Below, one piece after another: positions 18,977 to 28,145 of a stretch of DNA of 64,000 bases. The position numbers were made by a program, and so were the translations under genes. Below the pieces are notes generated by a model that did no database searches, had not been told where the DNA came from, and saw only the letters and a list, made by a program, of their open reading frames with translations. Position 1 is the stretch's first letter; the number at the start of each line of letters is the position of its first letter. Where the stretch lies: assembly GCF_009765215.1 (NCBI RefSeq), contig NZ_VLNV01000003.1:62001-126000 (forward strand), read 5' to 3'. This stretch comes from Lysobacter prati (GTDB lineage Bacteria; Pseudomonadota; Gammaproteobacteria; Xanthomonadales; Xanthomonadaceae).

Positions 18977-21900
18977 TCAGGGGGAGGTTTGCGGAACCGG
19001 CATGGCATCGATGCCGTCGTTCGCCGTCACGACCTGGCGACGCGAGTCGGCCAGTCGCAGCAGCGCGGGAATCAGCACCACCAGGAAGACAAGGCTCAGT
19101 GCGACGCCGCCGACCGATACCGCCGCCAGGCCGCGGTAGATCACCGCACCCGGGCCGGGATTGATCGCCATCGGCAGCGCGCCCAGCACGCCGGTCAGCG
19201 CGCCGATCAGGATCGGACGCAGGCGCTGGTCGAGCGCCTGGTGCAGGGCGGCATCGAGCGTGGCGCCGGCGGCCTGCGCATCGCGCGTCTGCGCAACCAG
19301 CAGGATCGCGTTGTTGATCACCATGCCCAGCAGCATGATGAAGCCGATCATCGACAGCAGGTCCAGCGTCTGCCCCGCAGCGAGGTCGAGCACGCGCAGC
19401 CCAAGCACACCGCCGAGCACGGCCATCGGCAAGGTCGCCATGACGAAGGCGCTGTCGCGCAGCGAGCGGAACATCGCCGCCATCAGCATGAACAGCACCA
19501 CCAGTGCCATGGCGAAGTTGATGCCCATGCTGCGCACGACTTCGCCGAGACGGTCGGCGCTGCCGGAGACGCGGATCTCGGCATCGGCCGGCAACGCCTG
19601 ACGCAGTGCGGGGACGACATCGGCATCGACGATGTCGAGCGCTTCCTGCAGCGACATCGCCGCCGGCGGGTCGATGGTCAGCGTCACCGTGCGGCGCCGG
19701 TCGATGCGGCGCAACTGGTTCGGTGCGAGCACGGTGTCGACCTTGGCCAGCTCGGCCAGACTGAGCACGCCGCCCTGCGGCGTCGCCAGCGGCGCGGCGC
19801 CGAGGCGCGAGATGCTGCTGTCGCGGTCTGTGCGCAGGATGATCGCCAGGCGACGGTCGCCGTCGAAGTGTTCGCCCAGCCACTGGCCGTCGCCGAGCGT
19901 GCGCACGACGGTGCCCAGTTCCGGGCGGCGCCAGCCGACTTCGGCGAGGCGGCGGTCGTCGGGATTGATGCGCAGTTCCGGCGTGCCGGCATCGGCGCTG
20001 GGCCATGCCTGCACGTTGGCACCGGGGAAGCGCTCGGACAGAAGCTTGCGGCCGGCTTCGGCGGCGCGCGTGAGGGCGTCGCCGTCGGCGTGCTGCAGGT
20101 GGATGGCGATCGCGCGCGCCGAGCCACCGAAGCTGCCGAACAGCTCGCCTTCGCTGGCAAACGCGCGGGTGTCCGGGAACCCGACCACGACCTCGTCGCG
20201 GACGATGCGCTCGAGCTCGCCGATGTTGTCCGGATCGACGACGCGCGCACCGATGGTGCCGCCGCCGGGCCACAGCAGCAGGTACCAGTTGCTTAGTTGC
20301 GGACCCTTCTCGCCGTCCATGTACGGGCGCATGCGCTCGAGCACGGTCGGTGCGATCTCGCGGTCGACGCGCTCTGGGCCCATGCCGGGCGGGAAGTTGA
20401 AGATCGCATCCACCGCGGCTCGCTTCACCGGTGGCAGGTAGTCGATCTTCGGCATCAGCAGCGCCGCGAGCAGCGCCGGAGCGAGCACCAGGCCGCCGAC
20501 CCAGGCCAGCTGACGCTGGCGTCCGGCGGTCACGCGCATCGCCCAGTCGCTGACGCGCGACCAGGTGCGATGCTGCTCGCGGGTGTCCTTGCGCTCGCGC
20601 AGCCAACTGCTCGCGGCGGCCGGCAACACCGTGACGGCGACGATCAGCGAGATGCCGACGGCGATCGAGATGGTCAGTGCGAGGTCGGCGAACAGTTGGC
20701 CTTCGACGTCCTCCATGAAGATCACCGGCACGAACACTGCGACGGTGGTGATGGTGGAAGCGACCAGCGCGACGGCGACCTGGCGGGTGCCTTCGAGCGC
20801 GGCCTGGCGCCCTGGCATGCCTTCCTCGCGCAAGCGCACGATGTTCTCGGCGACGACGACGGCCGCATCCATGACCATGCCGACCGCAAAGGCCAGGCCC
20901 GCAAGCGAGATCACGTTGAGGCTGCGGCCGGTCAGCTGCAGGACGATGAAGGTCGCCAGCAGCGAGATTGGAATGGCGCAGGCGATCAGCGCGGTGGCGC
21001 GGACGTCGCGCAGGAACCACCACAGGCAGCCCACCGCCAGCAGCACGCCGGCGAACAGGCTGCCCGAGAGCAGGCTGATCGCGCGGTTGATGAAGACGGA
21101 GGCATCGAAGCTCTGGGCGATTTCAAGGCCGAGCGGGCGCAGGTCCTTCTCGCGGACGTCGGCGACAACGCGTTTCACTTCGTCGAGCGTGTCCAGCACG
21201 TTCGCGCCGGTCTCGCGGATGATGCGCAGGCCGATGGCGGGGTTGCCGTTCTGGTAGGCGAAGAAGCGCTGCTCGGGCCGCTTGACTTCGACCTTGGCGA
21301 CATCGGCCAGGCGCACCGGGCGACCGTCGCGCCACGCCAGGATCAGGTTGCCCATCGCTTCGGGCGAGTAGCGGCCGGCGAAACGCAGCACGTACTCGCG
21401 ACGACCGGCCTCGACCACGCCGCCGGACACGTCGGTAGCGCGCGCGGCAACGGCGGCCACTTCCGGAATCTGGATGCCCATCGCCGCGGCGCGCTCCAGG
21501 TTCAGGCTGATCGTCAGCTCTTCCGGCGCACCGCCGTTGATTTCGACGCCGGCCACGCCTTCGACCGCCGACAGCTTCGGCACGATGCGGTCCTCGATCA
21601 TTTGCCGGTAATCGAGGATGTCGCCCGCGGTGCCGGGCAGCTTCTGCACGAAGAAGTACGTCAGCGAGTTGTTGGCGTTGTCGGCGCCCGATTGCACTAC
21701 CGGCGGCGTGGCATCGCGCGGCAGCGGCTGCAGGCGGTTCATCCGCGACAGCACCTCCACCAGCATCGCGTCCATGTCGGCGCCGACGGCGAAGGTCAGG
21801 TTGATGAAGCTGTTGCCGGCGTTGACGTTGGACTCGATCTCCTCGAGCCCGGGCAGGCCCTGCATCACCGCCTCGATCGGCTCGACGATCTCCGACTCCA

Positions 21901-22075
21901 TTTCCTGCGGCGACGCCGCACGCCAGCTGGTCTGTACCGACATCTGCGGACGCTCGATGTCGGGGAACAACTGCAGCGGCAGCTTGAACAGGCTCATCAG
22001 CCCGAATGCGCAGACCATGGCCACGATCACCGCGACGGCAGCGGGGTTGCGTAGCGAGGCGTCGGTGAGCTTCAT
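18977..22075 (-). CDS. RND family efflux permease
   Basis: 1032-residue inner membrane proton-driven exporter of the AcrB superfamily, of normal length. It starts MKLTDASLRNPAA, has LPLQLFPDIERP after the first segment, and carries two six-helix halves. In the TM4 position AcrB has two Asp (GLLVDDAIVV), while this protein has GMVMDAAVVV, with a single Asp as in CusA-like pumps. The 230-base gap before it may carry its own promoter. Upstream on the same strand lies a LytS/LytR-type two-component pair that may control it. Substrate unknown. Confidence 0.92.
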   Translation of the reverse strand: MKLTDASLRNPAAVAVIVAMVCAFGLMSLFKLPLQLFPDIERPQMSVQTSWRAASPQEMESEIVEPIEAVMQGLPGLEEIESNVNAGNSFINLTFAVGADMDAMLVEVLSRMNRLQPLPRDATPPVVQSGADNANNSLTYFFVQKLPGTAGDILDYRQMIEDRIVPKLSAVEGVAGVEINGGAPEELTISLNLERAAAMGIQIPEVAAVAARATDVSGGVVEAGRREYVLRFAGRYSPEAMGNLILAWRDGRPVRLADVAKVEVKRPEQRFFAYQNGNPAIGLRIIRETGANVLDTLDEVKRVVADVREKDLRPLGLEIAQSFDASVFINRAISLLSGSLFAGVLLAVGCLWWFLRDVRATALIACAIPISLLATFIVLQLTGRSLNVISLAGLAFAVGMVMDAAVVVAENIVRLREEGMPGRQAALEGTRQVAVALVASTITTVAVFVPVIFMEDVEGQLFADLALTISIAVGISLIVAVTVLPAAASSWLRERKDTREQHRTWSRVSDWAMRVTAGRQRQLAWVGGLVLAPALLAALLMPKIDYLPPVKRAAVDAIFNFPPGMGPERVDREIAPTVLERMRPYMDGEKGPQLSNWYLLLWPGGGTIGARVVDPDNIGELERIVRDEVVVGFPDTRAFASEGELFGSFGGSARAIAIHLQHADGDALTRAAEAGRKLLSERFPGANVQAWPSADAGTPELRINPDDRRLAEVGWRRPELGTVVRTLGDGQWLGEHFDGDRRLAIILRTDRDSSISRLGAAPLATPQGGVLSLAELAKVDTVLAPNQLRRIDRRRTVTLTIDPPAAMSLQEALDIVDADVVPALRQALPADAEIRVSGSADRLGEVVRSMGINFAMALVVLFMLMAAMFRSLRDSAFVMATLPMAVLGGVLGLRVLDLAAGQTLDLLSMIGFIMLLGMVINNAILLVAQTRDAQAAGATLDAALHQALDQRLRPILIGALTGVLGALPMAINPGPGAVIYRGLAAVSVGGVALSLVFLVVLIPALLRLADSRRQVVTANDGIDAMPVPQTSP

Positions 22076-22306
22076 CGGCGTGATCCGCGGGGAGAGTGCG
22101 GTGCGCACGATGCGCCTGCGCGCTCACCGCGCAGATGGCCCGTAAGTCACGCGGAATCGGACTTTGCGTTGAATGGTGGTTCGGGTGCGCTGAAGCGTTT
22201 CGGCGGCACGGGGAGGCAAATCTGGCCCGCTTCTTGCCGCGGGTGCGGCAGGAAGGGCGGCTAGCCCGATGTGAACGGGCGTTTCAGGGGTGCGAACGAG
22301 GTGGCG

Positions 22307-23182
22307 CTACAGCAGCAGATCGAGCTTGTCGCGATGGCTGCGCGACAGCTTCAGCTCCTGCCCGCAGTCCAGTCGCAGGTAGCCTTCGCCGTTGGTGTGC
22401 GGGCGCATCTCGACCACGCGTCGGGCATTCACTATTGTCGAGCGGTGGATGCGCGGGAAACGTTGCGGGTCCAGCTGCTTCTCGAGGTCGCGCATGGTCG
22501 CGCGCAGCACCAGCGTTTCGCTGTCGGTGTGGATGCACATGTAGTCGCCGGCGGCGTCGATCCAGCGGATGCTGCCGAGGTCGACGCGGACCGTGCGCCC
22601 GCCATCGCGCACGGCGAGCTTGTCTTCGCGGCGCAACTGTTCGAGCGCGTCGGGCTTGAGCGCCTCGTCGAGGTCCAGCATCGGGTGTCCGCTGAGTTCA
22701 CTCAGCAGGCCCAGCAGGTGCGCGCAGTGGCCGCTGGCTTCGCGCTGCGAATGCGCCTGCCTGACCTTGGCCAGCGCCTGGTGCAGGCGTGCGTCGTCGA
22801 CGGGTTTGAGCAGGTAATCGGTGGCGGAGGCTTCGAACGCGCGGATGGCGTAGTGGTCGTAGGCGGTGACGAACACGACCAGCGGCATCTCGACCGCGGG
22901 GATGCTGCGCAGCGTCTCGAAGCCGTCAAGGCCCGGCATCTGCACGTCGAGGAACATCAGGTCCGGGCGGTGCTCGCGCAGGCCGGCGATCGCCGCGGCG
23001 CCGTCGCCGTACTGGCCGACTAGCTCGATGTCGGCGTGCTCGGCCAGGCGGATCTCCAGCCCACGTCGCGCCAGCGGCTCGTCGTCGACGACGATCGCGC
23101 GCAGCTTTGTCGGCGCATCAGCTGCATGATGCGTGCCGTTGCCGTTTGGCCCACGTTCGTTTCGCGCGCGGTCCATGCTCAC
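22307..23182 (-). CDS. LytR/AlgR-type response regulator with LytTR DNA-binding domain
   Basis: 291 residues. The receiver domain (about 27-145) has VVDDEPLARRG, phospho-acceptor Asp79 in LMFLDVQMPG and the Lys of YLLKPVDD. The C-terminal LytTR domain (about 190-290) contains IDAAGDYMCIHT and FPRIHRSTIVN, the marks of this fold. A GTG start at 23182 overlaps the kinase stop as GTGA, giving translational coupling; an in-frame ATG two codons later (23176) is an alternative. The domain binds pairs of direct repeats, which may lie in the gap before the RND gene. Confidence 0.93.
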   Translation of the reverse strand: MSMDRARNERGPNGNGTHHAADAPTKLRAIVVDDEPLARRGLEIRLAEHADIELVGQYGDGAAAIAGLREHRPDLMFLDVQMPGLDGFETLRSIPAVEMPLVVFVTAYDHYAIRAFEASATDYLLKPVDDARLHQALAKVRQAHSQREASGHCAHLLGLLSELSGHPMLDLDEALKPDALEQLRREDKLAVRDGGRTVRVDLGSIRWIDAAGDYMCIHTDSETLVLRATMRDLEKQLDPQRFPRIHRSTIVNARRVVEMRPHTNGEGYLRLDCGQELKLSRSHRDKLDLLL

Positions 23183-24264
23183 TCACCAATCGTCTGGGAG
23201 GTTTCGAACGGCAGGCGCAGCGTGACTTCGATGCCGCGCTCGCGGTTGCGCACGCCAAAGCCGCTGGCATCGCCGTAGAGCACGCTCAGGCGCTCACGCG
23301 TATTGCGCAGGCCAACGCCCTTGCCGGCCGGCAACTGCCCGCCCTCCAGGGAATCGCAGCCGGGACCGTCGTCGATCACGCGCAGCACCAGCTGCGGCCC
23401 TTCGCGCTCGGCCTCGATGCGCAGCAGGCCGCCGGCGATCTGCTTGGCCACCGCGTACTTGATGGCGTTCTCGACCAGCGGCTGCAGCAGCAGGCTCGGC
23501 AGCAGCGCGCGCCAGCAATCCTCGTCGATGGCGGTCTCGATGCGCAGGCGCTCAGCGAAGCGGATCTTCTCGATGTCCAGGTACAGCGTCAGCGCGTCGA
23601 GTTCCTGGCGCAGCGTTACGCGCTGCATCGGATCATTGTCGAGCGAGTGCCGAAGGAACGCCGACAACCCCTGCACCATGCGATTGGCCGTGGCGTTGTC
23701 GCGGTCGAGGATCAGGGTCGAGATTGCGTTGAGCGTATTGAAGAGGAAATGCGGGTTGAGCTGGTAGCGCAGCATCTTCAGCTGCGCCTGGTGGGCCATG
23801 GTGCGGGCGGCCAGCGCGCGCCGTGTTTCATCCTGCAGCTGGCCGTAGTACTTCACGCCCAGGTAAAGGCCGACCCAGGCGAGCACAACGTAGATGTAAC
23901 TCAGCGCATAGGCGACGTAGGCGGCGCGATTGGCCGGGACGCAGGTGTCGCAGAATTCGACCAGCACCGTGCGCGTGGTCAGGTCCATCACCGCCGAGCT
24001 GGCCAGGATCGGCAGCACCATCACCATCATCAGTCGCCGCGGCGGCAGGCCCCAGCAGGCGCGCAGCAGGTAGCGCAGACCGAGCGTGGCGATCGCGCCG
24101 GTTGCGGCCGCGGTCAGCGGCACGATCCAGTAGCCCGATGGCTTGCCGTGGGCGATGGCGGACAGGTAGCCCAGTGAGAAATAGGCGATCCAGCCACCCA
24201 GGTGGAGCAGCCAGAACAGGTGCTGGCGAGGCAGGTCGAGCGGGTGCGATGCAGCGATGGCCAT
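23179..24264 (-). CDS. LytS/YehU-type sensor histidine kinase
   Basis: 361-residue membrane kinase. Several hydrophobic segments fill the first 160 residues. The His_kinase domain of the LytS family follows, with phosphorylated His in QLNPHFLFNTLN, and a HATPase end (PLVENAIKYAVA, DDGPGC, GVGLRNTRERL). It is the first gene of the set kinase-regulator-RND-MFP and overlaps the regulator by four bases. The signal it senses is unknown; CVPANR and CDTC in a loop show a Cys pair that could be redox- or metal-responsive (speculative). Confidence 0.92.
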   Translation of the reverse strand: MAIAASHPLDLPRQHLFWLLHLGGWIAYFSLGYLSAIAHGKPSGYWIVPLTAAATGAIATLGLRYLLRACWGLPPRRLMMVMVLPILASSAVMDLTTRTVLVEFCDTCVPANRAAYVAYALSYIYVVLAWVGLYLGVKYYGQLQDETRRALAARTMAHQAQLKMLRYQLNPHFLFNTLNAISTLILDRDNATANRMVQGLSAFLRHSLDNDPMQRVTLRQELDALTLYLDIEKIRFAERLRIETAIDEDCWRALLPSLLLQPLVENAIKYAVAKQIAGGLLRIEAEREGPQLVLRVIDDGPGCDSLEGGQLPAGKGVGLRNTRERLSVLYGDASGFGVRNRERGIEVTLRLPFETSQTIGE

Positions 24265-24383
24265 GGGCGCAGCGGGTCTGGCGAGACAGGACCCTGATGC
24301 TACGCCTGCGCGGGTGGGGGGCTGGCAACGGCTCGGCGCGGGGGAGGCACGGTTCGCCGCGTGCCACAGTCAGCCGGAGAAGC

Positions 24384-24495
24384 CCCCCGTTCGTCCTGAG
24401 CGTAGCGCCGTAGGCGCGAAGTCGAAGGATCAGGTCGCGAGAGCGCTGCGGGCAGTCCTTCGACTTCGCTTCGCTACGCTCAGGACGAACGGGGG
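24384..24495. repeat. 112-base inverted repeat between the kinase and EF-hand genes
   Basis: The outer arms 24384-24407 and 24472-24495 are a perfect 24-base inverted repeat (CCCCCGTTCGTCCTGAGCG and on). Inner arms (CGAAGTCGAAGGA at 24417 and its complement near 24457-24469) extend the hairpin. The sequence type GTTCGTCCTGAGCG...AAGTCGAAGGA is a dispersed intergenic palindrome of several Proteobacteria. No transposase is present. It sits in a 254-base gap that otherwise holds only the upstream side of the kinase start. Confidence 0.85.
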
Positions 24496-24518
24496 TGTCG
24501 GGACGGCCGGATTGGGAA

Positions 24519-24866
24519 TTACTGCGGCGGCGACGCCAGCTCGCGCGCGTCCAGGTAGCCGTCGTGATTGCGGTCCTGGCGCCCAAAGGTGATCGCCAGC
24601 GTCTGCCGGTGCTCGGCCAGGCTGACCGGCTTGCCGCGGCCGCCGGGAAGTTCGGCCGGGACCAGCACGCCGTCGCCGTCGACATCCATGCGGGTGAAGG
24701 CGTAACTCATCCAGTCCTGGAACTCGGGCAAGGCAATGCGGCCGTCGCCGTCGCTGTCCATGCGCGACAGATAGTCGCCGGTGGCCTGTACCTGTGCCGA
24801 TGCCATCGCCGGCGTCAAAGCGAGTGCCAACAGCAGCGCAAAAGAAACGCCCGCACCTTTCGGCAC
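24519..24866 (-). CDS. secreted EF-hand domain protein
   Basis: About 115 residues. A signal peptide (FALLLALALTPAMASA) is followed by calcium-loop motifs DSDGDGRIALPEF, DVDGDGVLVPAEL and DRNHDGYLDAREL, i.e. three EF-hand-like loops. The protein is likely periplasmic and calcium-binding. Start choice is uncertain: the GTG at 24866 gives a clean signal peptide but lies inside the terminator hairpin of the desaturase gene; GTG codons at 24887 and 24899 are alternatives, and none has a good ribosome binding site. Confidence 0.75.
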   Translation of the reverse strand: MPKGAGVSFALLLALALTPAMASAQVQATGDYLSRMDSDGDGRIALPEFQDWMSYAFTRMDVDGDGVLVPAELPGGRGKPVSLAEHRQTLAITFGRQDRNHDGYLDARELASPPQ

Positions 24867-24872
24867 GGGCGT
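24840..24872 (-). terminator. rho-independent terminator after the desaturase gene
   Basis: On the minus strand ACGCCCGTGCC, loop GAAA, GGTGCGGGCGT (two G-U pairs) is followed by TTCTTTT. It starts 39 bases after the desaturase stop. The hairpin overlaps the predicted start of the downstream EF-hand gene. Confidence 0.8.
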
Positions 24873-24910
24873 GTCATTGCGCAACACCGGAGGTATCACG
24901 CGCGAGGTGC

Positions 24911-26098
24911 TCAGGCGTGTGCCGGTGCGAGGGCGTAGCCCTTCAGGCGCGCAGAGAATGCCTGCAAGGCCTGGTTGCCACTGGCCTCGGCCTCGGCGCA
25001 CCAGGCTTGCAGCTTCGCCAGCGTGGCCTGGGCGTCGTGCGAACGCTCGTCGAGCACCTGCGCCAGTCGCTGGCGGTACTCGGCCAGCGTGGCCATGCTC
25101 GGGCGCTCTGCCAGCCACGCCTGCAGCTTGGCGCGCTTGTCGTCGTCGAGCCAACGGCCGTCATCGGCCAGGCCCTGGCGCAGGCTGCGCGGCAGCTTGA
25201 ACTTGGCCTCACGCAGCGCCGGCAGGGTGACGTTGCGGTAGTAGTCGGTCATCGCCTGGAAGCGGATCGCCAGCAATGCCTTCAGCGTCTCGCCGTCGGG
25301 CATGGCGATGTTCGGGCGCACGTCCAGGGTCGGGGCGACGCGCAGGACCTTGGCCAGGCCCACTTTCTCCAGCAGCTTGATCGCGCTCCAGCCGATGTCG
25401 AACTCGAACTTGCGCAGCGCGAACTTGGCCGAACTCGGGAACGCGTGGTGGTTGTTGTGCAGTTCTTCGCCGCCGATCCAGAAGCCCCACGGCGTGAGGT
25501 TGGTCGCGGTGTCGGTGGTCTCGAAGTTGCGGTAACCCCACCAGTGGCCCAGGCCGTTGACCACGCCTGCGGCCCAGAACGGGATCCACAGCATCTGGAT
25601 CGCCCATACGGCGACGCCGGCAAAACCGAACAGCGCGAAGCTGGCGAACAACAACACCACCGGGCCCATCGTCGCGTGGCGGGTGTAGAGATTGCGTTCG
25701 ATCCAGTCGTCCGGGCAGCCCTTGCCGTACTTCTCGATGTCATCGCGCTGCGCACGCGCTTCGCGGTACAGCTCCACGCCGCGCCACATCACCGTGTCGA
25801 TGCCCTTGAACTGCGGGCTATGCGGGTCTTCCTCGGTCTCGCACTTGGCGTGGTGCTTGCGATGGATCGCCGCCCACTCGCGCGTGATCATCGAGGTGGT
25901 CAGCCACGTCCAGAAGCGGAAGCAATGCGCCAGCACCGGATGGAAGTCGACGGAGCGATGCGCCATCGAGCGGTGCAGATAGAGCGTGACCGAGAAGATC
26001 GTCAGCTGGGTGACGACCAGGAGATAGACGAGCAACTCGACCCAAGTGGCCTGGAGGATGCCGCCGGCAAGGAAATCGAGCAGGGTTGAAACGAACAT
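24911..26098 (-). CDS. fatty acid (acyl-CoA/delta-9 type) desaturase
   Basis: 395-residue membrane di-iron enzyme that would place a double bond in acyl chains. The three histidine boxes are present: HRSMAH (about 42), HRKHH (about 79) and HNNHH (about 219), with hydrophobic segments between. A long C-terminal tail (about 270-395) of helical, Ala/Leu/Glu-rich character goes beyond the core. GGGAG precedes the ATG at 26098 at good spacing. It is followed by a terminator hairpin. The exact position specificity cannot be told from sequence. Confidence 0.93.
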   Translation of the reverse strand: MFVSTLLDFLAGGILQATWVELLVYLLVVTQLTIFSVTLYLHRSMAHRSVDFHPVLAHCFRFWTWLTTSMITREWAAIHRKHHAKCETEEDPHSPQFKGIDTVMWRGVELYREARAQRDDIEKYGKGCPDDWIERNLYTRHATMGPVVLLFASFALFGFAGVAVWAIQMLWIPFWAAGVVNGLGHWWGYRNFETTDTATNLTPWGFWIGGEELHNNHHAFPSSAKFALRKFEFDIGWSAIKLLEKVGLAKVLRVAPTLDVRPNIAMPDGETLKALLAIRFQAMTDYYRNVTLPALREAKFKLPRSLRQGLADDGRWLDDDKRAKLQAWLAERPSMATLAEYRQRLAQVLDERSHDAQATLAKLQAWCAEAEASGNQALQAFSARLKGYALAPAHA

Positions 26099-26255
26099 TG
26101 AAATAACTCCCGGAACGCACAGTCAGACCGCACAGTCGGACCGGCAAACACGCTCGATCCATGTCGGTGATGATGCCAGTCCCGGACCACCCTGCGCGCC
26201 GGTATGGGCCGAGGATGTGATGGGGTCATTCACATCGGCCCGCAAGTCCGACCGA

Positions 26256-27131
26256 TCAGCGACGAACGGTTGAAATGCGCTTGCGCAACCGCGCCAGCGC
26301 CGGTTCGGCGTAGGCGCGGAGAGCGCGGCGGTGATCTTTGCTGAACGGGGATCCCTTGCCGCAGTGGTCGAGCAGCAGGGTCAGGTCCTGCGCCTCGCCG
26401 AGGCGTTCGGTGGTGCGTTTGTCGAAGACGTCGGGCTCGGTCGCCGGAACGGTTACGCCGACCGCCTCCAGCGCGCGCCGCTGTTGAGAAGCGCGGCGAG
26501 CGCGGCGGCGCCACCGATGCCAGTCCTTGTCCCGTCCCTTCTGCAGGGCGATGTCACGGGCCTTCTGGCTGCGGTCGTCGCTGTCGGCCAGGGCCATCCG
26601 CGCCGCCGAGGGCGTCAGACGCTCCCAGTCCAGCGCGGGCACGGCCGCTGCCAGCACCTCGATCATTCCACGGCGATGGCCCAGGGCCGGGTCCATCGAC
26701 AGCTCCACGTCGGCGATGGCCATGCGGGCGACGACAGCCTCGTCGCGCGCCTGATCGAGCAGCTGCCGGCTGTTGCCCTTGCGCGAACGCTTGCGCATCC
26801 GCTCCAGCGTCTCCACCAATGCATGCGCGTCGCGGAATCCGGACAACCCGGTGTTGAGGTGCTTGATCTCCCGATCGAGCAAGGCGACGCCCGGGCCGAG
26901 GATGCCGTCACCCAGCGCCAGGGTCGCGCGCACACGGCGCAGGCCCTTGCGGGCACGGTGTATTCCTTCGTGGATGTCGTCTCCGCTCTGGCCGAGGGCA
27001 TCCAGGGCGGCGTCGAGCTCGGCCAGCGCGTAGCCGCGCAGGTCCGGTCCCGGCGATGGCATCGGCAATACGGGAGCGGCGACGGCCTTGAGGTCGACGG
27101 CAATGCTGGCAGGATCCGTGCTCGTGCCCAT
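26256..27131 (-). CDS. CHAD domain-containing protein
   Basis: About 291 residues. The helical CHAD domain is recognised by its conserved His/Arg/Lys helices: IHRARKGLRRVRATL, LSGFRDAHALVETLERM, and DWHRWRRRARRASQQ with DHCGKGSPFSKDH near the end. CHAD domains bind polyphosphate in other bacteria, so a polyphosphate-granule role is plausible, not shown. No CYTH domain is fused. The ATG at 27131 is preferred; the open frame runs on upstream into mutM, which is divergent. Confidence 0.88.
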   Translation of the reverse strand: MGTSTDPASIAVDLKAVAAPVLPMPSPGPDLRGYALAELDAALDALGQSGDDIHEGIHRARKGLRRVRATLALGDGILGPGVALLDREIKHLNTGLSGFRDAHALVETLERMRKRSRKGNSRQLLDQARDEAVVARMAIADVELSMDPALGHRRGMIEVLAAAVPALDWERLTPSAARMALADSDDRSQKARDIALQKGRDKDWHRWRRRARRASQQRRALEAVGVTVPATEPDVFDKRTTERLGEAQDLTLLLDHCGKGSPFSKDHRRALRAYAEPALARLRKRISTVRR

Positions 27132-27209
27132 GGCGACCTTGACCTCGCGGGCTTGCCCTTTGAATGCCGGGGCCCCACCCATCGGATGTCCGGATAGTAC
27201 GCTGGCCCC

Positions 27210-28022
27210 ATGCCCGAGTTGCCCGAAGTAGAGACCACCCGTCGCGGCCTGGCACCGCACGTCGAAGGTCGCCGCGTGGTCACAGCCACCCTGCGCCGGC
27301 CCGACCTGCGCTGGCCGATCCCGGACGAGATCCGCCAGATCCTGCCCGGCCAGCGCATCGAACAGGTCCGGCGTCGCGCCAAGTACCTGCTGCTCGACAC
27401 CGTCGCCGGCAGTGCGCTGCTGCACCTGGGCATGTCCGGCAGCCTGCGGGTGTTGCCGGGCGACACTCCGGTGCGCACCCACGACCACGTCGACCTGGCC
27501 CTGGATTCGGGCCAGGTGCTCCGCTTCAACGATCCGCGCCGCTTCGGCAGCCTGCTCTGGCAGGGCGCGGGCGAAATCCACGAACTATTGGCGGGGCTTG
27601 GCCCGGAGCCGCTGTCGGACGACTTCGATGGCGACTACCTGTTCGCGCTCAGCCGTGGCCGCAGTGCGCCGGTGAAGACCTTCCTGATGGACCAGAAAGT
27701 GGTGGTCGGGGTCGGCAACATCTATGTCGCCGAGGCGCTGTTCGCCGCCGGTGTGTCGCCGCTGCGGGCGGCCGGCAAGGTATCGCGTGAGCGCTACCAG
27801 CAGCTGGCCGAACAGATCCGCCGCATCCTCGGCCATGCCATCGACCGTGGCGGCACCACCCTGCGCGACTTCATCAGTCCAGACGGTGCGCCGGGGTATT
27901 TCGAACAGGAACTGTCGGCTTACGGCCGCGGTGGCGAGCCCTGCCCGCGTTGCGGACGACCGCTGAAACAGGCAGCCATCGGCCAGCGTGCGACGGTTTG
28001 GTGCGGAACTTGCCAGAGGTAA
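27210..28022 (+). CDS. mutM: formamidopyrimidine-DNA glycosylase
   Basis: 270-residue base-excision repair enzyme that removes 8-oxoguanine and cleaves the abasic site. The catalytic N-terminus [14 protein letters not shown] (Pro2, Glu3), the RRAKYLLLD Lys, [10 protein letters not shown], and the C-terminal zinc finger CPRC...CGTC are all present. The length matches E. coli MutM (269). It is divergent from the CHAD gene and ends 123 bases before the ECF sigma gene, on the same strand. Confidence 0.97.
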   Translation: MPELPEVETTRRGLAPHVEGRRVVTATLRRPDLRWPIPDEIRQILPGQRIEQVRRRAKYLLLDTVAGSALLHLGMSGSLRVLPGDTPVRTHDHVDLALDSGQVLRFNDPRRFGSLLWQGAGEIHELLAGLGPEPLSDDFDGDYLFALSRGRSAPVKTFLMDQKVVVGVGNIYVAEALFAAGVSPLRAAGKVSRERYQQLAEQIRRILGHAIDRGGTTLRDFISPDGAPGYFEQELSAYGRGGEPCPRCGRPLKQAAIGQRATVWCGTCQR

Positions 28023-28145
28023 ACAACACCAGATTGCCCCGTCCTGCCGGTCTTGAAAAAACGTCCGAAAGGTGTGAAGGCCTTTGTGCACAGGCCAAAA
28101 CAGGGAAACGCGTTATAGTCCGGACCACTGCGGAGGGGGCTCCCT

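Noticed and set aside
17856-21023. Open frame of 1055 codons covering the MFP gene and much of the RND gene
   Set aside because: The part beyond 18950 is out of frame with the RND gene and reads as low-complexity Arg/Ala/Gly-rich sequence; the MFP starts at 18950 with a good ribosome binding site.
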